From Bradyrhizobium sp. 149 (GTDB lineage: Bacteria; Pseudomonadota; Alphaproteobacteria; Rhizobiales; Xanthobacteraceae): a DNA stretch of 64,000 nt. Positions 37,110 through 46,032 of this stretch are shown here, one piece after another. The stretch's first letter is position 1; each line of letters opens with the position of its first letter. The stretch covers positions 185,633 to 249,632 of the forward strand of contig NZ_JADPKK010000005.1 in assembly GCF_023073915.1 (NCBI RefSeq), in the 5' to 3' direction. Made by a program: the position numbers and the translations under genes. Under the pieces are notes generated by a model. It saw only the letters and a program-made list of their open reading frames with translations, was not told the DNA's origin and made no database searches.

Positions 37110-37405
37110 TTGCGCGCACGGTTCAAGAAGCTGGAACGATCAGGTGCACGGGCCGCAGAATTGAAAGCGCCACATCGCAGGCCTGCGCAAGACAGCTCGC
37201 CAATCCCACGGCTTGCGATGATGGCATCAGCCCCTGTTTTGCCCGACGAGTCAAACAGAGTTTCGCAAAATCGGAAGTTCGAAAAAAGCCTAATGCCAAC
37301 AATGGGTCGGCTACTGTGCATGGGGTTGTTTTCGAGCTTTTTTATTATCCGCCCCTGAAGGTCCCGAGCCGGACCTGTCCCGTCACGCTTCAGGCAGGCT
37401 TGCGT
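37110..37405. other. AT-richer spacer between NTF2-like gene and lepA
   Basis: About 300 bases that are richer in A and T than the rest of the window, with stretches such as GTTGTTTTCGAGCTTTTTTATTA near 37323-37350. An 82-codon frame here has no ribosome binding site or recognisable fold and is not called. It may be a decayed or dispersed repeat, or simply the region downstream of two convergent genes. Confidence 0.5.
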
Positions 37406-39217
37406 TCAGCTATCCACCTTCAGCGCGGCAATGAAGGCTTCCTGCGGGATGTCGACCTTGCCGAACTGCCGCATCTTCTTCTTGCCTTCCTTCTGCTTCT
37501 CCAGAAGTTTGCGCTTACGCGTGATGTCGCCGCCGTAGCATTTTGCGGTGACATCCTTGCGCAGGGCGCGCACGGTCTCGCGCGCGATCACCTTGCCGCC
37601 GATCGCCGCCTGGATCGGGATCTGGAACATGTGCGGGGGGATCAGCTCCTTCATCTTCTCGACCATGGCGCGGCCGCGGCCTTCGGCGCGGGTGCGGTGG
37701 ACCAGCATCGAGAGCGCGTCGACCGGCTCGTTGTTGACCAGGATCTGCATCTTGACCAGATCCGCCGGCTTGTAGTCGGTGAGGTGGTAGTCGAACGAGG
37801 CGTAGCCCTTCGAGACCGACTTCAGGCGGTCGTAGAAGTCGAACACGACCTCGTTGAGCGGCAGATCGTATTTCACCATCGCGCGGGAGCCGACATAGGT
37901 CAGCTCTTTCTGCACGCCGCGGCGGTCCTGGCACAGCTTCAGCACGCTGCCGAGATATTCGTCCGGCGTGAGGATCGTGGCCTCGATCCAGGGCTCCTGG
38001 ATCTCCGCGATCTTGACCACGTCCGGCATGTCGACGGGATTGTGAATGGAGATTTCCTGCCCGTCGGTGAGGCTCATCTTGTAGATCACGCTCGGCGCGG
38101 TCGCGATCAGATTGAGATCGAATTCGCGCGACAGACGTTCCTGGATGATCTCCAGATGCAACAGCCCGAGGAAGCCGCAGCGGAAGCCGAAGCCGAGTGC
38201 GGCCGACGTCTCCATCTCGTAGGAGAAGCTGGCATCGTTCAGGCGCAGCTTGCCCATCGCCGCGCGCAAGGTCTCGAAATCATCGGCGTCGGCGGGGAAC
38301 AGGCCGCAGAACACCACGGGAATGGCCGGCTTGAAGCCCGGCAGCATCTCGGTCACCGGCTTCCTGTCGTCGGTGATGGTGTCGCCGACGCGGGTGTCGG
38401 CGACTTCCTTGATCGCCGCGGTGATGAAGCCGATCTCGCCGGGGCCGAGCTCGTCGACCTGCGTCATCTTCGGCGTGAAGAAGCCGACGCGCTCGACGTC
38501 ATAGGCCGCGCCCGTGCCCATCATGCGGATGCGGCTATTCTTCTTCATCACGCCGTCGACGACGCGGATCAGCACGACGACGCCGAGATAGACATCGTAC
38601 CAGCTGTCGACCAGCAGCGCTTTCAATGTGGCCTGGCGATCACCCTTCGGCGGCGGCAGGCGGGTGACGATGGCTTCCAGCACATCGGGCACGCCGAGGC
38701 CGGTCTTGGCCGAGATCATCACGGCGTCTGACGCGTCGATGCCGATGACGTCCTCGATCTGCTGCCTTATCTTCTCGGGCTCGGCCGCGGGCAGGTCCAC
38801 CTTGTTCAGGACAGGTACGATCTCATGACCCGCATCGAGCGCGTGGTAGACGTTGGCGAGCGTCTGCGCTTCGACGCCCTGGCTGGCGTCGACAACCAGC
38901 AGGGAACCCTCGCAGGCCGCCAGCGACCGCGAGACTTCGTAAGCGAAGTCGACATGGCCGGGCGTGTCCATCAGGTTGAAGATGTAATCCTGGCCGTCCT
39001 TGGCGCGATAGGCGAGCCGCACCGTCTGCGCCTTGATGGTGATGCCGCGCTCGCGCTCGATGTCCATCGAATCGAGCACCTGCTCCTTGCCCGCCATCTC
39101 GCGGTCCGTGAGGCCGCCGGTCATCTGGATCAGGCGGTCGGCCAGCGTCGATTTGCCATGGTCGATATGGGCGACGATGGAGAAATTGCGGATGTTCGAA
39201 ATGGGGACGGTCGTCAT
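37406..39217 (-). CDS. lepA: Elongation factor 4 (LepA)
   Basis: A 603-residue translational GTPase that acts on ribosomes during initiation and stalled elongation. G1 is [10 protein letters not shown]2 and G3 are RGITIKAQT and DTPGHVDF, and G4 is NKVDLP. Domains II, III and V follow, and the LepA-specific C-terminal domain ends [22 protein letters not shown] 39217 ([14 protein letters not shown]) matches the family start; the longer frame would add 13 residues. It is a single gene, divergent from the glycosyltransferase. Confidence 0.96.
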   Translation of the reverse strand: MTTVPISNIRNFSIVAHIDHGKSTLADRLIQMTGGLTDREMAGKEQVLDSMDIERERGITIKAQTVRLAYRAKDGQDYIFNLMDTPGHVDFAYEVSRSLAACEGSLLVVDASQGVEAQTLANVYHALDAGHEIVPVLNKVDLPAAEPEKIRQQIEDVIGIDASDAVMISAKTGLGVPDVLEAIVTRLPPPKGDRQATLKALLVDSWYDVYLGVVVLIRVVDGVMKKNSRIRMMGTGAAYDVERVGFFTPKMTQVDELGPGEIGFITAAIKEVADTRVGDTITDDRKPVTEMLPGFKPAIPVVFCGLFPADADDFETLRAAMGKLRLNDASFSYEMETSAALGFGFRCGFLGLLHLEIIQERLSREFDLNLIATAPSVIYKMSLTDGQEISIHNPVDMPDVVKIAEIQEPWIEATILTPDEYLGSVLKLCQDRRGVQKELTYVGSRAMVKYDLPLNEVVFDFYDRLKSVSKGYASFDYHLTDYKPADLVKMQILVNNEPVDALSMLVHRTRAEGRGRAMVEKMKELIPPHMFQIPIQAAIGGKVIARETVRALRKDVTAKCYGGDITRKRKLLEKQKEGKKKMRQFGKVDIPQEAFIAALKVDS

Positions 39218-39331
39218 GGGCGCGGGATACCACTCACATCCCCGTGCGGCAACCATATTGCTGTATTTTCAGGGCCTTTGTTCACGCCAAGCTGATTCCA
39301 CCAAGGCTTAAAACGCGCTACGCAACGGCCT

Positions 39332-40957
39332 ATGTCCACGACCTCGATCCCGTCTGCCCGAGCGCGCGCGAAGACCCGGGTGAGCTATGCCCGCTTTCGG
39401 GCCTGGCTGGTTGCCAGCGCGACCCGGCCGGAGGCGCGCCTCTGGCGGGTGATCCAGCTTGCCATCCTGCATGCGGTGCTCTGGACCTTTATCCTGATCA
39501 ATCTGAAGGCCGCACAGGACGTTCACATGGACGTCGCAGAAGCCTGGGGCTGGGGGCAGAAATTCCTCTGGGGCTATGGCAAGCACCCGCCGCTGTCGGG
39601 CTGGGTCGCCGGCCTCTGGTTCATGGCACTGCCGCCGACGGACTGGGCGACCTATGCGCTGGCGATGACGACCGTCAGTGTCGGCATGGTGATCTGCTGG
39701 CTCATCGCGCTGCGCGTCGTGGATGCGCGGCGCGCGTTCCTGGTCGTGGTGATGGTCGCGCTCTACCCGATCTTCAATTTCAAGGGTTTCAAGTACAATC
39801 CCGACCTGCTCCAGCTCGTCACCTTGCCGCTCCTCGTGCTGGCTTATCTCAATGCATTCGAGAAGCGGAGCTGGCAATCCGGTGTCTGGCTCGGACTTGC
39901 CGGCGCGCTAGCGCTGATGACCAAATACTGGGTGCTGACCATGATCGGCGCCATCGGGCTTGCCGCCCTGATCCATCCGGAGCGGATGAAATTCCTGTCG
40001 TCACCGGCGCCGTGGATTGCGGTCGCGACGATGGTGGTGGCGATGATCCCGCACATCGTCTGGCTGGCGGACGCGCATTTCGTGCCGCTGACCTATGCGG
40101 GCGACACCTACAGCCTCGAGGATAGCGGCCAGGTGCATCAGCTCGTGGCTGGCTATGCCCTGCATAATATCGCGCTGCTGGCGCTACCGGTGGCCCTGGC
40201 CGCGCTGGCGATGGCGCTGGTGCCGCACTGGTTCAGGCTACTCTTGCGCGCGCCCTTGCGCATCATCACGCGGGCCTGGGCGCGCGGCGCGAATCCCGGC
40301 GTGAATCTTTCGCAGGCGCGCAACGTCTGGATCATTCAGATCATCGTCGCATTCGGCCCCGCGCTCGGCGCGCTGGCTTTCAGCATCTACATGAAGACCG
40401 ATTGGGGCATCTCGCTGTTCTTCCTGGCGCCCTTGGCGCTGGTTGCGATTCCGGCGTTGCGGGTGCAGAGCGCTGCGCTGTTCAACATCGCCGCGATCTG
40501 GCTCGTGCTCAGCGTCGCCACGCTCGCCGCCTCGCCCTGGATCGCCGCGCGCGAGATGGCGGCCAATGCCGGCAACACGGCGACCTATGGCGCACGCTCG
40601 GATCTCGCGCGCGAGCTGACGCAGGCCTGGCACGCGCGCTTCGCCTCGCGCTGGGCGGTCGTGGCGGGCACCATGGAATCAATCCAGCCGATGGTGTTCT
40701 ACAGCCCGGATCACCCGGCCGCATTCACGCCGCTCGAAGCCTGGGATTCCGGGCTGACCTCGCCCGATGACGTCAAGAGATACGGCTTCATCGGCGTGTT
40801 CGATCCGGCCGACGGCCGCCTGCCGGCGTTCGAGAAATGGGTGTCCGAGGTTGCGCCGAACGCCGAGCGCATCGTGATGACGACGCGCCGATTCACCCAC
40901 GGCAAGGCCGGTCCGTCGATGAGCTGGAACATCTACATCGCGCCGCCGGGGAAGTGA
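39332..40957 (+). CDS. GT39/PMT-like membrane glycosyltransferase
   Basis: A 541-residue integral membrane protein with about eleven helices. The first periplasmic loop has DVHMDVAEAWGWG and GYGKHPPLSGW, the acidic and PPL motifs of the PMT/ArnT-like GT39 family. These enzymes move sugars from polyprenyl-phosphate donors to lipids or proteins outside the inner membrane. The acceptor is unknown. It lies between lepA and the HPr operon (convergent with the latter). Confidence 0.85.
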   Translation: MSTTSIPSARARAKTRVSYARFRAWLVASATRPEARLWRVIQLAILHAVLWTFILINLKAAQDVHMDVAEAWGWGQKFLWGYGKHPPLSGWVAGLWFMALPPTDWATYALAMTTVSVGMVICWLIALRVVDARRAFLVVVMVALYPIFNFKGFKYNPDLLQLVTLPLLVLAYLNAFEKRSWQSGVWLGLAGALALMTKYWVLTMIGAIGLAALIHPERMKFLSSPAPWIAVATMVVAMIPHIVWLADAHFVPLTYAGDTYSLEDSGQVHQLVAGYALHNIALLALPVALAALAMALVPHWFRLLLRAPLRIITRAWARGANPGVNLSQARNVWIIQIIVAFGPALGALAFSIYMKTDWGISLFFLAPLALVAIPALRVQSAALFNIAAIWLVLSVATLAASPWIAAREMAANAGNTATYGARSDLARELTQAWHARFASRWAVVAGTMESIQPMVFYSPDHPAAFTPLEAWDSGLTSPDDVKRYGFIGVFDPADGRLPAFEKWVSEVAPNAERIVMTTRRFTHGKAGPSMSWNIYIAPPGK

Positions 40958-40972
40958 TCGCGGCGACGCCGC

Positions 40973-41290
40973 CTAAATCCCTTCCTCGTTGAATTTGCTT
41001 TCAACGAGCTCGGTGATCGCCGCGAGCGCGGCTTCGGCGTCATCGCCGGCAGCCGCGACCGTGATGGTCGTGCCGGGTCCTGCGGCAAGCATCATCAGGC
41101 CCATGATCGAGGTGCCGCCGACGGTTTCGCCGCCGCGCGTCACCCAGACCTGCGCGCTGAAGCGCTCGACGGCCTGGACGAATTTCGCGGAGGCCCGCGC
41201 GTGCAGGCCGCGCTTGTTGATGATCAGGAGGTCCTTGGAGATGGCGCCCGCGGGCACGCCCGTCCCGGCTTGCGGCGCCTCGTCGCTCAT
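40973..41290 (-). CDS. HPr family phosphocarrier
   Basis: A 105-residue phosphocarrier. The active-site His30 lies in RGLHARAS. The regulatory Ser61, in GGTSIMGLMML, is the site that HprK would phosphorylate. The protein has about 15 extra N-terminal residues compared with E. coli HPr. It passes phosphate to the EIIA upstream; no sugar permease is nearby, so the chain is regulatory. Its ATG overlaps the EIIA stop (ATGA). It is the last gene of the hprK-EIIA-HPr run. Confidence 0.93.
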   Translation of the reverse strand: MSDEAPQAGTGVPAGAISKDLLIINKRGLHARASAKFVQAVERFSAQVWVTRGGETVGGTSIMGLMMLAAGPGTTITVAAAGDDAEAALAAITELVESKFNEEGI

Positions 41291-41688
41291 TTGCCGGCGA
41301 GTACGCGGCTGGCGATGGTGACGTATTTGCGGCCGGCTTCCTGGGCCATCGCAATCGCGTCGGGTAGCGGACGCTCCTCACGCACCTTGGCGAGCTTCAC
41401 CAGCATGGGAAGGTTGATGCCCGCGAGCACCTCGACCTTCGGCCGGCTCATGCAGGATATTGCCAGGTTGGACGGCGTGCCGCCGAACATGTCGGTGAGG
41501 ATCGCGACACCGTCGCCGGAATCGACGCGGTTAACCGCCTCGATGATGTCGCTTCGACAGAGATCGGAATCATCTTCGGCGCCGATCGTGATCGCTTCGA
41601 TTTGCTTTTGTGGGCCCATGACATGTTCAAGCGCTGCCTTGAATTCGTCGGCAAGGCGCCCGTGGGTCACAAGTACTAGACCAATCAT
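41287..41688 (-). CDS. PTS EIIA component, mannose family
   Basis: A 133-residue EIIA-Man domain. His9 in IGLVLVTHGRLADEF is the phosphorylation site, and TDMFGGTPSNLAI is the second family motif. It stands without IIB, IIC or IID partners, as in the alphaproteobacterial regulatory PTS. GAGGAG lies before the ATG at 41688. It overlaps the HPr gene by four bases. Confidence 0.93.
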   Translation of the reverse strand: MIGLVLVTHGRLADEFKAALEHVMGPQKQIEAITIGAEDDSDLCRSDIIEAVNRVDSGDGVAILTDMFGGTPSNLAISCMSRPKVEVLAGINLPMLVKLAKVREERPLPDAIAMAQEAGRKYVTIASRVLAGK

Positions 41689-41820
41689 CGGAAAACTCCT
41701 CGCGGGCGCTTTTGGTGCACCGCACGAACGCGCCACTTTGACCATCCAGAGCCCCCGCGCAAGAGGGGATGTTGCGTATCTCCCTGATCTAGACGGATGG
41801 ATGAGGGGAGCTGCGCCGGT

Positions 41821-42345
41821 CTATTCGGTCGCGATAGTGGGGTTCATATGGTTACCATTTCCCTTCAAACAATCGCCCGCAGGGTTAACGGAAGATGAAC
41901 TCTTGGTAGTGGTCAAGGCCGCAACAACCAGAGGGAGGGGCGAATAGTCGCGGCCGATCGGGATTCGCGGTATTTCGACACCTAAAATGCCCGTTTTCAG
42001 CGATTCGGGCGGCGGCAGCCGCTCGGCGTCCGCGGCGTCGAGATCGACCACGAGGCCGACGGTCGCATGCTCCACGAAGTCGCAGCGGCGGATTCCCAGC
42101 CCCCGGATCTCGATCAGGCCGGCCAATACCGGAGCGGGGCGGACCTCAATTTCGCGGCCGAGTGTCGCCAGATGGACACGGTCATCCCCGACCAGAACGG
42201 CCCTTTCGAGCACGCCGCTACGTCCCGCCATGATCAAATCGAAGGCAAGGCGCGACTTGCCGGAGCCCGAGGGCCCGCGGATCAGCACCGCCAGATCTCC
42301 AACCTTGACCGCCGAGGCGTGAATGCTGGGGCCGCCGTCGCTCAT
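41821..42345 (-). CDS. hprK: HPr kinase/phosphorylase (short alphaproteobacterial form)
   Basis: A 174-residue protein equal to only the C-terminal catalytic domain of Firmicute HprK. The P-loop GPSGSGKS is at residues 24-31, with VGDDRV and the signature IEIRGLGIRR. It phosphorylates and dephosphorylates HPr at Ser61. About 30 C-terminal residues (from TTTKSSSS onward) look like an extension without the usual conservation. Its start overlaps the chvG stop by four bases, tying sensor kinase and HPr kinase together. Confidence 0.92.
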   Translation of the reverse strand: MSDGGPSIHASAVKVGDLAVLIRGPSGSGKSRLAFDLIMAGRSGVLERAVLVGDDRVHLATLGREIEVRPAPVLAGLIEIRGLGIRRCDFVEHATVGLVVDLDAADAERLPPPESLKTGILGVEIPRIPIGRDYSPLPLVVAALTTTKSSSSVNPAGDCLKGNGNHMNPTIATE

Positions 42346-44147
42346 AGCGCCGGCAGCCTCACCACGAAGCGAGCCCCGACAACGCTCGGCGCTCCGTCCT
42401 CGTCCGCCGGGCCAGGGCGGTTCTCCGCCCAGATGCGTCCGCCATGCGCGTCGACGATCTGCTTGGAGATCGACAGGCCGAGGCCCGAGTTCTGGCCAAA
42501 GCCCTGATGAGGTCGGTCGGTGTAGAAGCGCTCGAAGATGCGTTCCAGCGCGTCGTCGCGGATTCCGGGGCCGTCGTCGTCGACCACGATCTCGATCTCG
42601 CCGCGCACGCGGCGGCAGGTGAGGCGTACCATGTTGCCGGGCTCGGAGAAGGACTGTGCGTTCGAGAGCAGGTTGGAGACCACCTGCCCGAGCCGCGAAT
42701 CATGGCCGGTCACGGCGAAACTGTCGGTCGGGCTGCGGCCCTCGAAACGCGTTTCGACCGCGACGTCGTGGCCGAGCTTGGTTTCGTTGGCGACGGAGAC
42801 GAGCGTCGTCAGCAGGCGGCGCAGGTTGACCGGGATCGCATCCTGGCGCTGCAATTCGGCATCGAGACGGCTGGCATCGGAGATGTCCGAGATCAGCCGG
42901 TCGAGCCGCTTGACGTCATGCTCGATCACTTCGAGCAGACGTGCGCGGCTGTTCTCGTTGCGCGCCAGCGGCAATGTCTCGACCGCTGAGCGCAAAGACG
43001 TCAGCGGGTTCTTCAATTCATGCGCGACGTCGGCGGCGAACATCTCGATGGCTTCGATGCGGCTGTAGAGTGCGCTGGTCATGTCGCGCAGCGCACCGGA
43101 GAGATGGCCGATCTCGTCGCGACGACGGGTGAAATCGGGAATCTCGACGCGGGTCTTGATGCGGCGGCGGATAAGCTCGGCGCTGTCGGCGAGCCGGCGG
43201 ACCGGACCCGCGATCGTGCTGGCGAGCAGCAGCGACAGCATGATCATGACGGCGGCCGCGACGCCGCCGACCTTCAGGATCGCCAGGCGCTCGGCGGTGA
43301 CCATCTGGTCGATGTCGTCGCCCTGCGTCGACAGCATCAGCGCGCCGTGGATGGCGCGCGAGCGCAGCACGGGGACCGCGACCGAGACGATCACCTCGCC
43401 GCGCGCATTGACCCGCACCATCGAGCGCTTCTGGCCCTGGAGCGCGTCGCCGACCTCCGCATAGCCGTTGCCGTTCTCGGGTCCGAGCTCGCGATAGAGC
43501 GGCAGGTCGCCGCGGTTCAGCCAGGTGCGGACCGCGACCATGCCACGTTCGACGATGCCCGGCTTCTCGGCGGAGGGCGACGGCAGGGGGAATCGCACCA
43601 CGGTCTCGAGGCTGCGGCTGTCGACCAGCAGGCTGCCGTTCGGGTCGTAGATGCGGGCGCGCGTCTTGGTCGGCGAGATCAGCGTGCGCAGCACCGGTGC
43701 CACGCGCTCCGGATTGATCGGAAAATCCAGCGGCGAATACTCGTCCGACCCGCCATAGGTCTCGCCCGGCTTGAGGTCGAGCAACCGGTCGGGATCGATG
43801 GTGATGGCGTTGGTCTGCACCGTCGCGGAGGCCGCGATCGCGCCGGCGATGATCTCCGCCTGCACCAGCAGGCTCTGCGCGCGCGCGTCGATCAGACCGG
43901 CGCGGAATTGCGACAGATAAAGGATGCTCGCCACCAGCGCGACGAGGCCGGCGAGATTGAGCGAGACGATGCGGCGGGTCAGGCTCGAGAAGGACAGCGC
44001 GAAGAAGAACTGCCCGGCGCGCTTGAGCCAGCTCAGCGGCCGCCAACGTTGCCCGGCCGGTTTGTCCTCGGCCAATTGATCCGGAGCGCCGTGGGCGGTG
44101 ACGTCCTCGGCGTTCTGGTTCTCGTCAGGCTGCGTTCGGTCAAGCAA
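42342..44147 (-). CDS. chvG: Sensor histidine kinase ChvG/ExoS
   Basis: A 601-residue inner-membrane kinase. It has a cytosolic leader of about 55 residues, TM1 (about 59-80), a periplasmic sensor (about 80-285), TM2 (about 287-312), HAMP, DHp with the H-box FAADVAHELKNPLTSL, and an ATPase domain with SNLLSNAQSF, VDDDGPGI and GLGLSI. In rhizobia and Agrobacterium, ChvG senses acid and envelope change and phosphorylates ChvI; the periplasmic protein ExoR is known to hold it off in some species. No exoR is seen here. It is co-transcribed with hprK. Confidence 0.92.
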   Translation of the reverse strand: MLDRTQPDENQNAEDVTAHGAPDQLAEDKPAGQRWRPLSWLKRAGQFFFALSFSSLTRRIVSLNLAGLVALVASILYLSQFRAGLIDARAQSLLVQAEIIAGAIAASATVQTNAITIDPDRLLDLKPGETYGGSDEYSPLDFPINPERVAPVLRTLISPTKTRARIYDPNGSLLVDSRSLETVVRFPLPSPSAEKPGIVERGMVAVRTWLNRGDLPLYRELGPENGNGYAEVGDALQGQKRSMVRVNARGEVIVSVAVPVLRSRAIHGALMLSTQGDDIDQMVTAERLAILKVGGVAAAVMIMLSLLLASTIAGPVRRLADSAELIRRRIKTRVEIPDFTRRRDEIGHLSGALRDMTSALYSRIEAIEMFAADVAHELKNPLTSLRSAVETLPLARNENSRARLLEVIEHDVKRLDRLISDISDASRLDAELQRQDAIPVNLRRLLTTLVSVANETKLGHDVAVETRFEGRSPTDSFAVTGHDSRLGQVVSNLLSNAQSFSEPGNMVRLTCRRVRGEIEIVVDDDGPGIRDDALERIFERFYTDRPHQGFGQNSGLGLSISKQIVDAHGGRIWAENRPGPADEDGAPSVVGARFVVRLPAL

Positions 44148-44263
44148 TGCTCACGCCCGCGTTAGGACAGCTCGTGCGAAGGTCCCCGCATCCTAGAGCC
44201 ACCCCGGTCCCGATGGAATCAGAACCGGCGATGCTCTCGGTCTTTCGTGGAGGCGCGTGCGCC

Positions 44264-44965
44264 TCAGGCTTCCTTGAAGCGGTAGCCGACGCCGTAGAGC
44301 GTCTCGATCATTTCGAACTCGTTGTCGACCACCTTGAACTTCTTGCGCAGCCGCTTGATGTGGCTGTCGATGGTGCGGTCGTCGACATAGACCTGATCGT
44401 CATAGGCGGCGTCCATCAGCGCGTTGCGGCTCTTGACCACGCCGGGCCGGGTGGCGAGCGCCTGCAGGATCAGAAATTCGGTGACGGTCAGCGTCACCGG
44501 CTCGTTCTTCCAGGTGCAGGTGTGCCGTTCGGGATCCATGCGCAGCAGGCCGCGGTCGAGCGCCTTGGCGTCGTTCTCCTTTGGCGCGACGGTCGGGTCC
44601 TTCGGCGCCGAACGGCGCAGCACGGCCTTGACGCGTTCGACCAGCAGGCGCTGCGAGAACGGTTTGCGGATGAAGTCGTCGGCGCCCATCTTGAGGCCGA
44701 ACAGCTCGTCGATCTCTTCGTCCTTGGAGGTCAGGAAGATCACCGGCAGGTCGGATTTCTGCCTGAGACGGCGCAGCGTCTCCATGCCGTCCATGCGCGG
44801 CATCTTGATGTCGAGGATGGCAAGATCGGGCTGGGTGGTGCGGAAACCGTCGAGCGCGGAGGCGCCGTCGGTGTAGGTCATGATGCGGTAGCCTTCGGCC
44901 TCCAGCGCGATCGAGACGGATGTGAGAATGTTGCGGTCGTCGTCGACCAAAGCGATTGTGGGCAT
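44264..44965 (-). CDS. chvI: Response regulator ChvI
   Basis: A 233-residue OmpR-type regulator. The receiver domain has Asp8-10 and phospho-acceptor Asp52 ([13 protein letters not shown]), with Lys in FIRKPFS. The winged helix ends [17 protein letters not shown]. It lies upstream of chvG by 116 bases on the same strand. ChvI controls envelope, exopolysaccharide and acid-response genes in related bacteria. ATG 44965 ([10 protein letters not shown]) is the canonical start; upstream codons in frame are not used. Confidence 0.94.
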   Translation of the reverse strand: MPTIALVDDDRNILTSVSIALEAEGYRIMTYTDGASALDGFRTTQPDLAILDIKMPRMDGMETLRRLRQKSDLPVIFLTSKDEEIDELFGLKMGADDFIRKPFSQRLLVERVKAVLRRSAPKDPTVAPKENDAKALDRGLLRMDPERHTCTWKNEPVTLTVTEFLILQALATRPGVVKSRNALMDAAYDDQVYVDDRTIDSHIKRLRKKFKVVDNEFEMIETLYGVGYRFKEA

Positions 44966-45180
44966 GAGCCTCTGCTTTCTGCTTTCCGTTTGGGTCGTGG
45001 CTTGAAAACGGCGAGCAATCCACTGATGCGCCGCATACATGGGTGCCGATGTTGGCATTCGAACCTTGTCACCGAGCAATGCAAGCTAGGCTGAAGTGTG
45101 ACCAAGTTCCATGAAACACGGCAGATTCGCCGCATCTCGACCCATAACCGGGCCCCGGTTTACCCGAAAAAAGGCCCTTC

Positions 45181-45957
45181 ATGCAACCACCTGACCCGAG
45201 AAAGCCGATGCAACCGACCCCCGAGTTCGACCCCGGAAAGCTCGCCAAATCGTTGCTGCGGCGGTCACGGCAGGGCGCCTTGGCGACGTTGATGGCCGGC
45301 AGCGGCGATCCCTATTGCTCCCTGGTCAATCTGGCCAGCCATCCGGATGGCTCTCCGATCCTGCTGATCTCGGGATTGGCCGTGCACACCAGGAACATCC
45401 TGGCCGACAGCCGCGTGTCCCTGATGCTGGACGAGCGGGCGGCAGGCGATCCGCTGGAAGGCGCCCGGATCATGCTGTCCGGCCATGCCGAGCAAGTCGA
45501 TGCCGACAAGGATCTGCTCCAGCGGCGGTATCTCAATGCTCATCCTTCAGCGGAAGCCTTTGTTTCCTTTAAAGATTTCTCCTTCTTCCGGATCCGGCCC
45601 ACCGGAACCCATCTGGTCGCCGGCTTCGGCCGGATCGTCGATCTCAAGCCGGAGCAATTCCTCACGGACCTCGCCGGTGCCGAGGATTTGCTGGCGGCGG
45701 AGGAGGGGGCGGTCGAGCACATGAATGCCGACCACCGCGACGCCATGGGCCTCTATGCCACGAAATTGCTCGGCGCCGCCGAGGGCGACTGGCGCTGCAC
45801 CGGTTGCGATCCGGAGGGCCTCGACATGCAGGACGGCCAGACCGCGCTGCGGCTGGACTTCCCGGAGCGGGTGGCTGATGGCACGGCGCTGCGCAAGATG
45901 CTGGTCCGCCTCGCCGGCGAAGCGCGCGCCAAGATGGACCAAAGCGCAACAAATTGA
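45181..45957 (+). CDS. HugZ-like heme-utilisation / pyridoxamine oxidase fold protein
   Basis: A 258-residue protein with an N-terminal split-barrel flavin-type domain (about 18-165: SRQGALATLM, GSPILLISGLAVHTRN, FRIRPTGTHLVAGFGRI) and a C-terminal DUF2470 domain (about 180-255: EEGAVEHMNADHRDAM, with the conserved His pair). This pairing is typical of HugZ/HutZ-like heme-binding or heme-degrading proteins. It is divergent from chvI. No heme importer is nearby, so the role in heme use is by family only. Confidence 0.85.
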   Translation: MQPPDPRKPMQPTPEFDPGKLAKSLLRRSRQGALATLMAGSGDPYCSLVNLASHPDGSPILLISGLAVHTRNILADSRVSLMLDERAAGDPLEGARIMLSGHAEQVDADKDLLQRRYLNAHPSAEAFVSFKDFSFFRIRPTGTHLVAGFGRIVDLKPEQFLTDLAGAEDLLAAEEGAVEHMNADHRDAMGLYATKLLGAAEGDWRCTGCDPEGLDMQDGQTALRLDFPERVADGTALRKMLVRLAGEARAKMDQSATN

Positions 45958-46032
45958 ACGCTGCTGCCAATCGCCGCGACCCAAGACCGTAATCGGTACC
46001 GTAACCGGTCAGAAGGCGGCGGCGAGAGTGTC

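Noticed and set aside
37064..38731. 555-codon plus-strand frame
   Set aside because: Antisense to lepA with no start signal or fold; rejected as a shadow.
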